Source: Candidatus Sabulitectum sp. (GTDB lineage: Bacteria > Fermentibacterota > Fermentibacteria > Fermentibacterales > JCC-6). From it: a stretch of DNA of 53,709 bases. The position numbers were made by a program, and so were the translations under genes. Of this stretch, positions 44,716 through 53,233 are shown piece after piece. A model generated the notes under the pieces. The model did not search any database and was not told the DNA's origin. It saw only the letters and a program-made list of their open reading frames with translations. The stretch spans positions 1-53,709 of the forward strand of contig JAIOSV010000061.1 of the NCBI GenBank assembly GCA_021107435.1, read 5' to 3'. Numbering within the stretch: position 1 is the first letter of the stretch; each line of letters opens with the position of its first letter.

Positions 44716-45407
44716 TCTTCTCTCTTCTTTTTCTGCTTTTGTCCGCGCCCGGTGTCACAGGGATGATTCCCCATGACCCGGGCGCATTTACTCAGGGGCT
44801 TGAGATCCGGTGTGGTTATCTCTGGGAGAGCACCGGTATTTACGGGCAGTCCACATTCAGAAAAACCGATATGGAAACAGGAGAAGTTCTGGACATGCTC
44901 AGGCTTCCCGATACCGTTTTCGCGGAAGGGTTTACCTTTCTGGATGATTCCACTGTGTGCCTTCTTACATGGAAAGAACACTCGGCATTCCTGCTGAACC
45001 CCTGGACAATGGAGATCAGGGAAGAATTCTATCTGAATACAGAGGGCTGGGGCATCTGCTGCACAGGTGAGTTTCTTGTGCAGAGCGACGGCACTTCTAT
45101 CCTGCGATTCAGAGACACCGGTGATTTCTCAGTTCGTGATTCCATATCCGTCACCCTCAACGGCAACCCGCAGTTCTTCCTTAACGAACTTGAGTACCTG
45201 AACGGACAGATACTGGCCAACCAGTGGCGCACAAGCAGAATCCTTTTCATAAATCAGGAAAATGGTCATGTTGAAAGGTTTATCAATCTCAGCAGCGTTG
45301 TCCCTCAATCAGTCGGAGTCCTTAATGGAATTGCCGCAGGAGAAGATGAAACTCTTTACTGTACAGGAAAATACTGGCCGATTACTCTGATTCTGGGTAA
45401 CCTGTAG
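44715..45407 (+). CDS. Exported glutaminyl-peptide cyclotransferase (plant/bacterial type), apparent ATC start
   Basis: The sequence PHDPGAFTQGLEI, LWESTGIYGQSTFRKTDMETGEVL, FAEGFTFLDD, LNELEYLNGQILANQWRTSRI and VLNGIAAGEDETLYCTGKYW is the PF05096 glutamine cyclotransferase propeller, which forms N-terminal pyroglutamate. A perfect signal peptide (IFSLLFLLLSAPGVTG) lies upstream of the first ATG (44763), and a TTG at 44739 would cut it in half. ATC at 44715 overlaps the M48 stop (TAATC, mirroring the TAATG overlaps elsewhere) nine bases after GGAGG. So ATC is the best start, subject to sequencing error. Confidence 0.8.
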   Translation: MFSLLFLLLSAPGVTGMIPHDPGAFTQGLEIRCGYLWESTGIYGQSTFRKTDMETGEVLDMLRLPDTVFAEGFTFLDDSTVCLLTWKEHSAFLLNPWTMEIREEFYLNTEGWGICCTGEFLVQSDGTSILRFRDTGDFSVRDSISVTLNGNPQFFLNELEYLNGQILANQWRTSRILFINQENGHVERFINLSSVVPQSVGVLNGIAAGEDETLYCTGKYWPITLILGNL

Positions 45408-45452
45408 GAACACCTGTATTGCCCTGCCTGATGCACTGTGTTATACCTTAGT

Positions 45453-45468
45453 TTGTTTCCGGAAACAA
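45453..45468. promoter_or_regulatory. Perfect 16-bp palindrome upstream of the first selenoprotein-like gene
   Basis: TTGTTTCCGGAAACAA is fully self-complementary and ends 44 bases before the ATG at 45512. It could be a regulator operator. The second paralog does not have it. Confidence 0.4.
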
Positions 45469-45511
45469 CAATTCCCGCATGAATGCATATCAGAACGAAA
45501 GGAGACTCACA

Positions 45512-46489
45512 ATGCTTAAACTACTGTTTGTTCTGCTTCTCATTGCAACCGCTGCTTCAGCAAAATGGATCACCTCAACAATCGACTCCCCTGACGGGGA
45601 TATTTCAGGTCTCGCCTGGGGTGATGGTCATCTGTGGGCAATGGATGCTGTTTCAGACAGTGTCTACAAGCTTGACCCTGCAACAGGCGACATTATCAGC
45701 AGTTTCTACTTCAACCATGCTGCAACAACGGTTCCTACCGGGCTTGCCTACTCCGAGAATCACAATATGGTGCTGTGCGGCGGCTGGTACATCTCCAACG
45801 GCTATGTTTACAAATATTCCCCCACCGGTTCATATCTGGGCATGGTGAACATGTGCGGCGGTTGAGGAAATCCTGTCTCGTCGGTGACGGGACTAAGCGT
45901 CAGCGGAAACTATCTCTTTCTTTCCTCCAGATCACAGAAAAGAGTTTACCGGTACACACTTCCAGGTATAACCGGCAGACAGCTCCTTCTGTACATGCCT
46001 GCTTTCAACAAAACATGTGATATTGCCTTTAATGCTGGAGACTCTCTTACATGGGCAGCCTCGGAAACCAGTGACCCTGCTGTCAAGTGTTTTAATACTG
46101 AAAACGAAATGGTTGACTACATCGATATCAGCCTTATTCCCAATGCAAGAGGAATGGCTCTTGATCCGGCAGGATTCCTCTGGATAAGCGATGTTGATGC
46201 AGACAAAATTTATCAAGTCGATCTCTCTAATGGTATCGGGGATAGCAACCAGCCACAGGCAGGGCTGAATGTTATTCCCTCTTCGAATCCTTTCAGTGGT
46301 GCAGTTACCATTCAGGCACCGGGAATCCACGCTGAAATAACAGTGGTTGATATGTACGGACGACAGATAGAACACGACACCTTCCAGGAAAGCTGGACCT
46401 GGAATTCTTCGGCCCCTGCCGGCAACTACCTCTTTATCATCAGAGATTATCAGGGAGCATCTGCGATTCTGGACATGGTAAAGATTTAA
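45512..46489 (+). CDS. Putative secreted selenoprotein, propeller-like, CxxU motif, copy A (in-frame TGA at codon 118)
   Basis: A signal peptide (LLFVLLLIATAASA) is followed by NHL-like blades (ISGLAWGDGHLWAMDAVSD, VYKLDPATGDIISSF, GLAYSENHNMVLCGGWY). Codon 118 is TGA in Met-Cys-Gly-Gly-TGA-Gly-Asn-Pro. The same frame continues for 207 codons with three more blade-like units and a FlgD-like tail (SSNPFSGAVTIQAPG ... DMYGRQIE). Read with TGA as selenocysteine the product is 325 residues. AAGGAG precedes the ATG at 45512. TGA ends other genes here, so it is not globally reassigned. The paralog 230 bases downstream has the identical TGA. Alternative: two separate short proteins or a decayed gene. 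Confidence 0.75.
45863..45893 (+). promoter_or_regulatory. UGA codon with candidate bacterial SECIS hairpin, copy A
   Basis: After the TGA (45863-45865), GTCTCGTC (45875-45882) pairs with GACGGGAC (45886-45893), eight pairs with one G-U, closing a GGU apical loop (45883-45885). The loop begins 17 bases after the TGA, inside the spacing reported for bacterial SECIS elements, and has the expected G and U. Confidence 0.65.
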
Positions 46490-46504
46490 CAGGCTTCTAA
46501 CAGG

Positions 46505-46535
46505 AAACACCGGAGCATCTGCCCGGTGTTTCTTA
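46505..46535 (+). terminator. Rho-independent terminator after copy A
   Basis: AAACACCGG (46505-46513) pairs with CCGGTGTTT (46523-46531), followed by CTTA. It lies 16 bases after the stop codon. Confidence 0.7.
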
Positions 46536-46558
46536 TCCCGGATATCCGCGTTTCTCGC

Positions 46559-46652
46559 AACGAAGTCCCTGAAACGGGGCATACTGGCCTTGCCACGTTT
46601 CTGGTAACGAAGTCCCTGAAACGGGGCATACTGGCCTTGCCACGTTTCTGGA
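46559..46652. repeat. Two tandem copies of a 47-bp intergenic repeat
   Basis: The unit beginning AACGAAGTCCCTGAAACGGG at 46559 recurs at 46606 with identity over 46 of 47 bases. The preceding bases (CGCGTTTCTCGC) resemble the end of a unit, suggesting a third partial copy. It sits between the two selenoprotein-like genes. Confidence 0.85.
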
Positions 46653-46717
46653 AACTCTGTATCTTTCCTGTATCTTTCCCGCAATTGAGAATTAAGTCGA
46701 ATTCGAGGAGGTGCGCT

Positions 46718-47695
46718 GTGCGCAAGGTACTGTTAGTGTTGTTTATCATAGCAGCCGCAGCATCAGCCAAAGCAATAATAACAACCCTGGATGCTCCTGA
46801 TACCAACATATCAGGACTTGCGTGGGGTGACGGTTCGCTCTGGGCTCTGGATGCTGTTACTGATTATGTCTACGAACTTGATCCTGAAACAGGTAATATT
46901 ATCAGCAGTTTCTACGTCTATCATCCTGTCACAATTACTCCCACAGGTCTTGCTTACTCCGAGAACCATAACATGGTACTCTGCGGAGGCTGGTATAACA
47001 CCAACGGTTATGTTTACAAATACTCACCCACCGGCTCGTATATTGGCATGATAGACATGTGCGGCGGTTGAGGAAACCCTGTCTCGTCGGTGACGGGACT
47101 AAGCGCAAACGGCAACTATGTTTTCCTCGGCTCCAGAACCCAGAATAGAACCTACTACTACACTCTTCCGGGAATTACCACAAGAAAAGAATTTACTTAC
47201 TTTTCCGGATTCAATAATACATGTGACATAGCAATGAATACAGCGGACAGCCTTGTCTGGGTTGCTTCCGAAAACACAAGCATTGCTGTAAAGTGCTACA
47301 ACACCAGCAACACAATGGTTGATTACATTGATATCAGCATGATACCTAATGCAAGGGGAATGGCCCTTGATCCCAACGGCTATCTCTGGATCAGTGATAT
47401 TGAAGCCGATAAGATCTATCAGGTTGATCTTACCGAAGGCATCGAAGAAGGCAATCAGGGTGTTCAGGGACTTACTGTAACCCCCTCCGCAAACCCCTTC
47501 AGCGGCACTGTTACATTCCAGGCACCCGGTGTGAATGCAACCGTTACCGTGTTTGATATGTACGGTCGTCAGATTGAGAACAACAGCTTCCAGGAATCCT
47601 GGACATGGAACTCTTCCGCCCCTGCGGGAAGCTACATCTTTGTCATCATGGATGATCAGGGAAAGTCAACAACCCTTGAACTGGTGAAGATCTAG
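46718..47695 (+). CDS. Putative secreted selenoprotein, propeller-like, CxxU motif, copy B (in-frame TGA at codon 118)
   Basis: This paralog of the 45512 gene aligns to it without gaps over 325 residues. It starts at GTG 46718 after GAGGAGG, with a signal peptide (LLVLFIIAAAASA). The blades ISGLAWGDGSLWALDAV and GLAYSENHNMVLCGGWY are nearly the same. Met-Cys-Gly-Gly-TGA recurs at 47069-47071, again codon 118. The tail (SANPFSGTVTFQAPG ... DMYGRQIE) is the sorting-type domain. The retention of the TGA in both copies, while other codons diverged, argues that it is read as an amino acid. The protein would place an exposed Cys-x-x-Sec redox pair on a secreted propeller. Partner and activity are unknown. 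Confidence 0.75.
47069..47099 (+). promoter_or_regulatory. UGA codon with candidate bacterial SECIS hairpin, copy B
   Basis: TGA at 47069-47071; GTCTCGTC (47081-47088) and GACGGGAC (47092-47099) enclose the loop GGU (47089-47091). The structure is identical to copy A. Confidence 0.65.
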
Positions 47696-47713
47696 ACTGT
47701 TTCAAAACACAAT

Positions 47714-47745
47714 GAAAACCCGGAGTTCTAGCTCCGGGTTTTCTA
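47714..47745 (+). terminator. Rho-independent terminator after copy B
   Basis: GAAAACCCGGAG (47714-47725) pairs perfectly with CTCCGGGTTTTC (47732-47743), with a six-base loop and a T-rich tail. Confidence 0.85.
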
Positions 47746-47790
47746 TTGACAAACCGGGATGAGATTCCGATATTACCGCCTCAACGCAGT

Positions 47791-47866
47791 GCCTCGATAG
47801 CTCAGTTGGCAGAGCGGGTGGCTGTTAACCACTAGGTCGGAGGTTCAAGTCCTCCTCGAGGCGCCA
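47791..47866 (+). tRNA. tRNA-Asn (anticodon GTT)
   Basis: A full cloverleaf: acceptor GCCTCGA/TCGAGGC, D arm GCTC/GAGC, anticodon stem GGTGG/CCACT with loop CTGTTAA giving anticodon GTT at 47824-47826, T arm GGAGG/CCTCC with TTCAAGT, discriminator G and encoded CCA. Confidence 0.97.
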
Positions 47867-47872
47867 GAAAGT

Positions 47873-47897
47873 CCCTTGATTTTATCAGGGGGCTTTT
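47873..47897 (+). terminator. Terminator after tRNA-Asn
   Basis: CCCTTGAT (47873-47880) pairs with ATCAGGGG (47884-47891) with a three-base loop, followed by GCTTTT, six bases after the tRNA. Confidence 0.75.
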
Positions 47898-47978
47898 AAT
47901 TATGAATTATTAGTGTTTTATGCACTCTTAGTTGACATTAGTTTGTTATCCATCAGCAACAATGCTGCATCTAATAAT

Positions 47979-49385
47979 CTAATTCAAGAGAGTAAACTGC
48001 ATCGATATACCTTGAGCACCAGTCGCGGTGTAAACTCCAGCAGGCAGTCTTTCTCCGGAGTAACCAACCCCATTCCAGAATCCGGTTCCGTCAGAAATCT
48101 CAACTGAAGAAACTTGTCTTCCCAAAAGATCAAACACTTTGAGAATAGTAGTTTCATTGGTGGAAAGAAAATATTGCACTCCCCCTTGAACCGGATTCTG
48201 TGAAAGAGTAATGCATTCAGTTTCCGGTAAAGAATCAGTGGTATCTTCTATCCCGAGATAACTGCGATCAAACCACCCGAAGGTTGGGAAGTAATCAATC
48301 TGAGGCTCTGTTTCCACTTGGACATACACAATGTACAGATTGCCCTCTTCATCAACCACTCCGTCAATATTCTTAACATCTTCAGGATCCTCATCAATGT
48401 AGTCATAGGCAATATGCCAGTCTACAATGACATTTCCTTCAGAATCAAAGACAAGGTTGAAAACTCTATGCTCGAGATAGCCGTCTGTCCAGCATAGATA
48501 GAATTGGTCAGATCCAGGTATCTGTCTGACAATAAAATCCTTGCTGGGAGCCATCTCTGGCAGTTCACTGCTTACAAGAATCAGTTGATCAATAAGAGCT
48601 GTTCCACTAATTTGATCCAGTTTCCAATAAATGTATTCACCTGAAATTTTCGCTACAATCATTGGATTACCATAGGAATCGGTGGTTAGTTCAGGAAAAC
48701 GGCCACCGTAAATGTCATCTGGAGTAAAATCAATTAGGGGCACAACAGTGTTTCCATCCAAATCATACTGAATGTACTCATAGGAAAATTTTTCAGGCTC
48801 CTGTACAACAATATGCACCCTGTTACCGTCAACAAGAAGCACACCACCGGCGTATGCACCTTCAATCACCCATTCGTATTCAGTGGTAAATCCGGAACCT
48901 GGGGCAGGATTCCACACAGAATAAACAACATCGGATCCTTCATTGTACAGAACATGCAGCCTCCCAAGACTGTCTGGACTGCAGCGGATGTATGGATATG
49001 GCGTGGATGTCGAAAACAAATATGTTGCAGGAGTGATCTCACTACCGTCAGTAATGCTTCGGATAGAATAATAAATCGGGCTGTAGTCCCTCCAGAAAGT
49101 GTAGATGCTGTCAGCAACTACTGATATAGAGTGAAGGGAACTATGAGAATCAAGAGATATCATAGTTTCGGGATAGAGAGTAGTCCCATCCAGAGAAAAC
49201 ATCTTGTAAGCAATTCTTGATTCATTGTTGAAACCAGCCCATATCAGATGAAACCTGCCAAGGTCATCTCGGTAGATATGCTGCTCTGGCCTTGATGTAT
49301 TAGCGGAATCGGTAGCAAGAAAAGGTTCACTCCAACCCGGACCAACTGTGACGCCCAAATATGTAAGGAGCAGGAGTGCTATCAT
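47979..49385 (-). CDS. Secreted protein with FlgD-like/type IX-type C-terminal domain, coupled to the C25 protease
   Basis: A short signal (IALLLLTYLGVTVG) precedes a propeller-like body with repeats such as DDLGRFHLIWAGF, DSLGRLHVLYNEG, DSYGNPMIVAKIS and DEEGNLYIVYVQVE. The final ~80 residues (LSQNPVQGGVQYFLS ... FDLLGRQVSSVEI ... LPAGVYTATG) form the sorting-type domain. Its start overlaps the protease stop by four bases (ATGATAG region), so the two are translated together. Function is unknown; a surface partner or anchor of the protease is a reasonable guess. Confidence 0.75.
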   Translation of the reverse strand: MIALLLLTYLGVTVGPGWSEPFLATDSANTSRPEQHIYRDDLGRFHLIWAGFNNESRIAYKMFSLDGTTLYPETMISLDSHSSLHSISVVADSIYTFWRDYSPIYYSIRSITDGSEITPATYLFSTSTPYPYIRCSPDSLGRLHVLYNEGSDVVYSVWNPAPGSGFTTEYEWVIEGAYAGGVLLVDGNRVHIVVQEPEKFSYEYIQYDLDGNTVVPLIDFTPDDIYGGRFPELTTDSYGNPMIVAKISGEYIYWKLDQISGTALIDQLILVSSELPEMAPSKDFIVRQIPGSDQFYLCWTDGYLEHRVFNLVFDSEGNVIVDWHIAYDYIDEDPEDVKNIDGVVDEEGNLYIVYVQVETEPQIDYFPTFGWFDRSYLGIEDTTDSLPETECITLSQNPVQGGVQYFLSTNETTILKVFDLLGRQVSSVEISDGTGFWNGVGYSGERLPAGVYTATGAQGISMQFTLLN

Positions 49386-52300
49386 TCCAGCACCCCGGTT
49401 CTTCCAGAGTCATGCTGGAATTGAGGCCATGGTGCATAGCCAGTGGCGCAGGATTCCAGTTCCCAGCAGTGAAGAAGACCTTCACTGGTTCCAAAAACTA
49501 TTTCAACCTTATTGTCTCTGTCTATGTCAGCGATAGCAAAACCACCAAGGGCAGAAACATCTTCGGGTAAAATGTATGGAAAACTCAGGTTATCATCCAG
49601 AGGCTCTCCATCTGAGCCATATGCAAGTAAATTGTAATCACCTGAAAGTTCTGTACTAAACAGAACATCTGCGTCACCGTCTCCATTCAGGTCTCCCAGA
49701 GATGCAAGGCTGTTTAATGATCCTTTCACGGCTCCGGGAAAAGCGGTTGGGAAACCGTTAAATGGATCACCAGCATTATCCCATGCCAAACACTGTCTCT
49801 CAGATGGCAGAACATAAGTATCAGCTCCAGGTGTTGCTGTCCAGTCAGCAAATACACCCTGAATCAATCGTGCTGTTTGCAAAACATCTGTGTTGGAGCA
49901 GGAAACTTCCTCTATAGCCTCACCAGGCTCGATGATCTGAGCCGGGTCACCTGAACTCCCGTTGTAGCTTCTGGCCGAATATCCAATAGACGTAATATCT
50001 GCAAGCGTTCCCGCTGCAAGAACAACACTGTTCACATACTCATTCCAGGTCTTTGAGTATACGGAGCTTGATGTAGACCAGTTGTAGACTTCAATGGTCT
50101 TCTTCTCCGGTTGAGGTGTTCCACCAGAGGGATCAAAACCTCCGTTGAGATAGATCACGTCCTGGTATGTCTGGCTACCCCCAAGGTCGGCACATACAAG
50201 AGAAATTGAATTTCTTGTCATAGGATATCCGAAATTCTTACTGGTTATCGGATCAAACTCATCATTGCTGCTGTCCCAGGAATAAAGATCAAGGCTGTTG
50301 CCCATGCCAACGCAAAGCTCTAAACCGGAGGAACTGTACATGTTTCCAACTGCGAATACCTCGCTTGCATCCTCAAGGGTGTATAAAAGATCACCCTGAT
50401 GACTGATGACCTTAATTTCATCATCACCACAGGCAAGAAGCAGTTCCATGTTCCCGTCTTCGTCAAGATCAGCTGCAAGGGGGTGTACAGTATGCTGAAA
50501 GCTCTCTCCCGTAACCTCCCACATTTTGTCTCCGTCAATATCAAATGCGGTAAGTGATGTTCCAGTGAGTGCTACGATTTCCAGCTCAGAATCTGAATCA
50601 AGATTTGTCAGTACAGGTGTGGTGGTGATAACTCCGTCAACTGCAATAGGCCAACCGGACTGTGTGGGGTAGGTGTCAACGAGTTGTACGGTTGCTTCAG
50701 CTTCGTTATTGCCCCACCAGCTGTCATTGCAGTCTTCATTGAAGTCTACTTCCACCTTGACTGTTACATCAATTGGCATGCTCAGAGAAGAGGGTGTGTA
50801 CGGGTGTTCATACACCACCGATCCTCTTGAGGGGATCTCATCGCAGTCATAGAGGTAGCTTACGTTCACATTGGTGCCGTGAGATACAGTGATTCTCACA
50901 TCATACTCATCTGACTCCTGATTACCGTTGTTCTGTACGGTAAAGGTAATTGGAATATCCATACCTGTGACTGTTTCCCGGGGATACTTTGATATTTGAA
51001 TATCGGCTTCATATATCTCAAGATCGCACTTGTTAGGATATCTTACTCTGTCGCTGATATCCAGAGCAGGATCTCCAAGAAGGTTGAACTGTGCAATCCC
51101 TACTTTATAATCTCCACCAAAACTTTCAAAATAATCAATATTTATGGTTCTCGCTGAAGCAATCGCATCACCAAGTCTTCCAAATCCTCGAGCGTAGATT
51201 CCTTCAAGAATACCTTTGCCATACCACTCATAATCATTAATCGCTGAAGGCTGAGAACTGGCGAATACACCTGCTACAGGTACCGCTGTATTCTTAAACA
51301 TCTTCTCCGCAAGACAATCTGACCCGAAATTATATAATGGGGGGATTGGCGGCGCGCCCCAACCATCATAATAGCAGAACTCCCGGTGGGAAGTTCTATC
51401 ATTGTGTCTCTGAAGAGTATGGTTGTAAGTACCAGATGAACAGCAAAGCTGTAATACGAAAGGCGCAGCATAGTTGATTGAGGGAGTCTGGAGGTTTTGC
51501 TCTATCTGATAGTTGTTGAATGTACTGTCCCGAGAGCCCATAGTGTGTAAATCCTGTGGTATGTAGATATCAAGCCACTCAAGACCTGCGCTGAACATAT
51601 GATATTCACCGTGATCACTGTAAAAAGCTACTCCTGCGCCTTTCTTGAATTCATAAATACAGTCATCTACCCACTCCTCGCTCCAAAGAGTACTACCATC
51701 ACCTGTGGTGAATTCTCGCCCGTCCCCGCAATAGTTAGTTGAATAATCATACCCCAACCAGTCGGTGAAAGCTAAAGTCCATCCTGTCCCCGGTCCCCAG
51801 TCTTTCGGGGTCTGGTATCCGGTGCCATCATCATCTCCAGTTCCTGTAAGTCTAAGAATTCTTCTTCTGTTGTCTACCAAGGGCGCCTGTTGAATTGGAT
51901 CTTCGAGGTCTATAAGATTTTGTATTAATGTGCTGATAGTGTCTGTCTGAATTGTGCTTCCGTTCTTTACAGAAAGCCTGCCAACCATCATATCCGGGAA
52001 ATCATTATTGATATCTGTATCATCATTAAAGTAAGCATACCATTCGTCGTTGCCAATATTCTCAATGAATGAAAGACCAATGTAATCATCGTATTCATGA
52101 GTGGGAAGGAACCAGTCTTCAGCCGCAAAAGAAGAATCTTCATGATCTCCAATGAGAAGCAGGTACTCGGGCTTCTTAATGGATGCCTGTGACCAGTTAT
52201 TCCACATATGCTCGGTAAAGTCACGGATAATATCGTCAGTTATGTACGACTGCCCTGAACCGAAGTCAACAAGAATATCACCTGTGGTCACAAGGGCAAC

Positions 52301-53086
52301 ATCAAAGCCGTTAAGACTAACCCTGTGATCTGCAAGGTCTTCAATGGCATCCTTGCATTGAACAAAAAGACCGCTGGCGCAGATAATCACATAGTCAGGC
52401 ATTCTGGAAGGTCCGTTCTCGGGATCAACCTTCCCGAAGTATACAGGAACAGGTACATGTGTCTGCTCAACCTCATGGTAGCCGAGAATGGGAGAGCCGC
52501 TGACCATTCGCTGAAAAGCTCCAAGCCCTATGTCGCTCCATACAGCAGAAGCACTGTCAAAGGAAACTGAAACACTGAAAGATGAGACTGTGCTTAATGT
52601 ACTGTCTGAAGCTCTGTATTGAGCTGGAAACAGTTGTATTTTCAGGAGACGCTGATCACAGATCCTGGTCTCTCCAATAATTCTAACCCTCTCAGCAGGC
52701 CAGAATTCATCTGAAAGGTATGCTGTAGAATCCTGTACAAAAGAGTCAACTATTGCCACTGTGCTGTACTGGTCGGAAAGTATCTGTGCCGGGGCAGGAT
52801 ATACAGGGTTTACTGTTTCCTCTGTGATACTCGAAAGCGCAAATTCCAGAGCTGGAGTAACACTGTCGGGAACTGCCACCAGGCAGGTTATCATGGGAAG
52901 CTCAGGGTAGCCAATACTGTCTGAAACCGAGGTTCCAGTGAACCTAATGTACCTCAGACTGTCATGCTCAACCATTTCCCATGTGAGTGGAGTTTGAGCT
53001 ATGAATGAAACATGTGAACTGTCTGCTGCTGTTGTGTGAATTGGTGCTGTATCCGAGACAAAAGCGAAGATAAGGAGTGACAGCAT
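49382..53086 (-). CDS. Gingipain-like C25 cysteine peptidase, large secreted protein
   Basis: A signal sequence (LSLLIFAFVSDTAPIHT) is followed by a pro-region, then the Peptidase_C25 domain (about 220-690): PDYVIICASGLF, PEYLLLIGDHEDSS, MMVGRLSV, the catalytic His492 in YSDHGEY and Cys548 or 549 in LQLCCSSGTYN. A CARDB-like Ig domain follows (NNGNQESDEYDVRITV), then VCBS/FG-GAP-like repeats (LDEDGNMELLLACGDD, DLNGDGDADVLFSTE). It ends WPQFQHDSGRTGVLE without the usual C-terminal sorting domain. It is an Arg/Lys-type surface protease by family only; the specificity is unknown. AGGAGG precedes the ATG. Confidence 0.85.
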   Translation of the reverse strand: MLSLLIFAFVSDTAPIHTTAADSSHVSFIAQTPLTWEMVEHDSLRYIRFTGTSVSDSIGYPELPMITCLVAVPDSVTPALEFALSSITEETVNPVYPAPAQILSDQYSTVAIVDSFVQDSTAYLSDEFWPAERVRIIGETRICDQRLLKIQLFPAQYRASDSTLSTVSSFSVSVSFDSASAVWSDIGLGAFQRMVSGSPILGYHEVEQTHVPVPVYFGKVDPENGPSRMPDYVIICASGLFVQCKDAIEDLADHRVSLNGFDVALVTTGDILVDFGSGQSYITDDIIRDFTEHMWNNWSQASIKKPEYLLLIGDHEDSSFAAEDWFLPTHEYDDYIGLSFIENIGNDEWYAYFNDDTDINNDFPDMMVGRLSVKNGSTIQTDTISTLIQNLIDLEDPIQQAPLVDNRRRILRLTGTGDDDGTGYQTPKDWGPGTGWTLAFTDWLGYDYSTNYCGDGREFTTGDGSTLWSEEWVDDCIYEFKKGAGVAFYSDHGEYHMFSAGLEWLDIYIPQDLHTMGSRDSTFNNYQIEQNLQTPSINYAAPFVLQLCCSSGTYNHTLQRHNDRTSHREFCYYDGWGAPPIPPLYNFGSDCLAEKMFKNTAVPVAGVFASSQPSAINDYEWYGKGILEGIYARGFGRLGDAIASARTINIDYFESFGGDYKVGIAQFNLLGDPALDISDRVRYPNKCDLEIYEADIQISKYPRETVTGMDIPITFTVQNNGNQESDEYDVRITVSHGTNVNVSYLYDCDEIPSRGSVVYEHPYTPSSLSMPIDVTVKVEVDFNEDCNDSWWGNNEAEATVQLVDTYPTQSGWPIAVDGVITTTPVLTNLDSDSELEIVALTGTSLTAFDIDGDKMWEVTGESFQHTVHPLAADLDEDGNMELLLACGDDEIKVISHQGDLLYTLEDASEVFAVGNMYSSSGLELCVGMGNSLDLYSWDSSNDEFDPITSKNFGYPMTRNSISLVCADLGGSQTYQDVIYLNGGFDPSGGTPQPEKKTIEVYNWSTSSSVYSKTWNEYVNSVVLAAGTLADITSIGYSARSYNGSSGDPAQIIEPGEAIEEVSCSNTDVLQTARLIQGVFADWTATPGADTYVLPSERQCLAWDNAGDPFNGFPTAFPGAVKGSLNSLASLGDLNGDGDADVLFSTELSGDYNLLAYGSDGEPLDDNLSFPYILPEDVSALGGFAIADIDRDNKVEIVFGTSEGLLHCWELESCATGYAPWPQFQHDSGRTGVLE

Positions 53087-53136
53087 TAAGACCTCCTGAT
53101 ATTCGAATGTTACTGCCAGACTACATTGCTTTGTTG

Positions 53137-53165
53137 AGAATAGAACCAGTTTCAGCTAGTGTCAA
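53137..53165 (-). promoter_or_regulatory. Promoter of the C25 protease operon
   Basis: On the minus strand TTGACA (53160-53165) and TATTCT (53137-53142) are spaced 17 bases, about 50 bases before the ATG. Confidence 0.65.
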
Positions 53166-53233
53166 GAGATGGAGTTTGTGATTTACCTTCTACTTAACAA
53201 TCTCCTTCAGATAACTTCCTGCATAGCATTCTT

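Noticed and set aside
45863-45889. GTG at 45884 as a separate start for the second half of copy A
   Set aside because: It has no Shine-Dalgarno, no signal peptide, and the same situation would need to arise twice in the paralogs.
46559-46652. CRISPR array
   Set aside because: Only two directly adjacent 47-bp units with no spacer between them.
45512-47695. The TGAs as sequencing errors or a pseudogene
   Set aside because: Two diverged paralogs share the codon, context and hairpin; otherwise both frames are intact.
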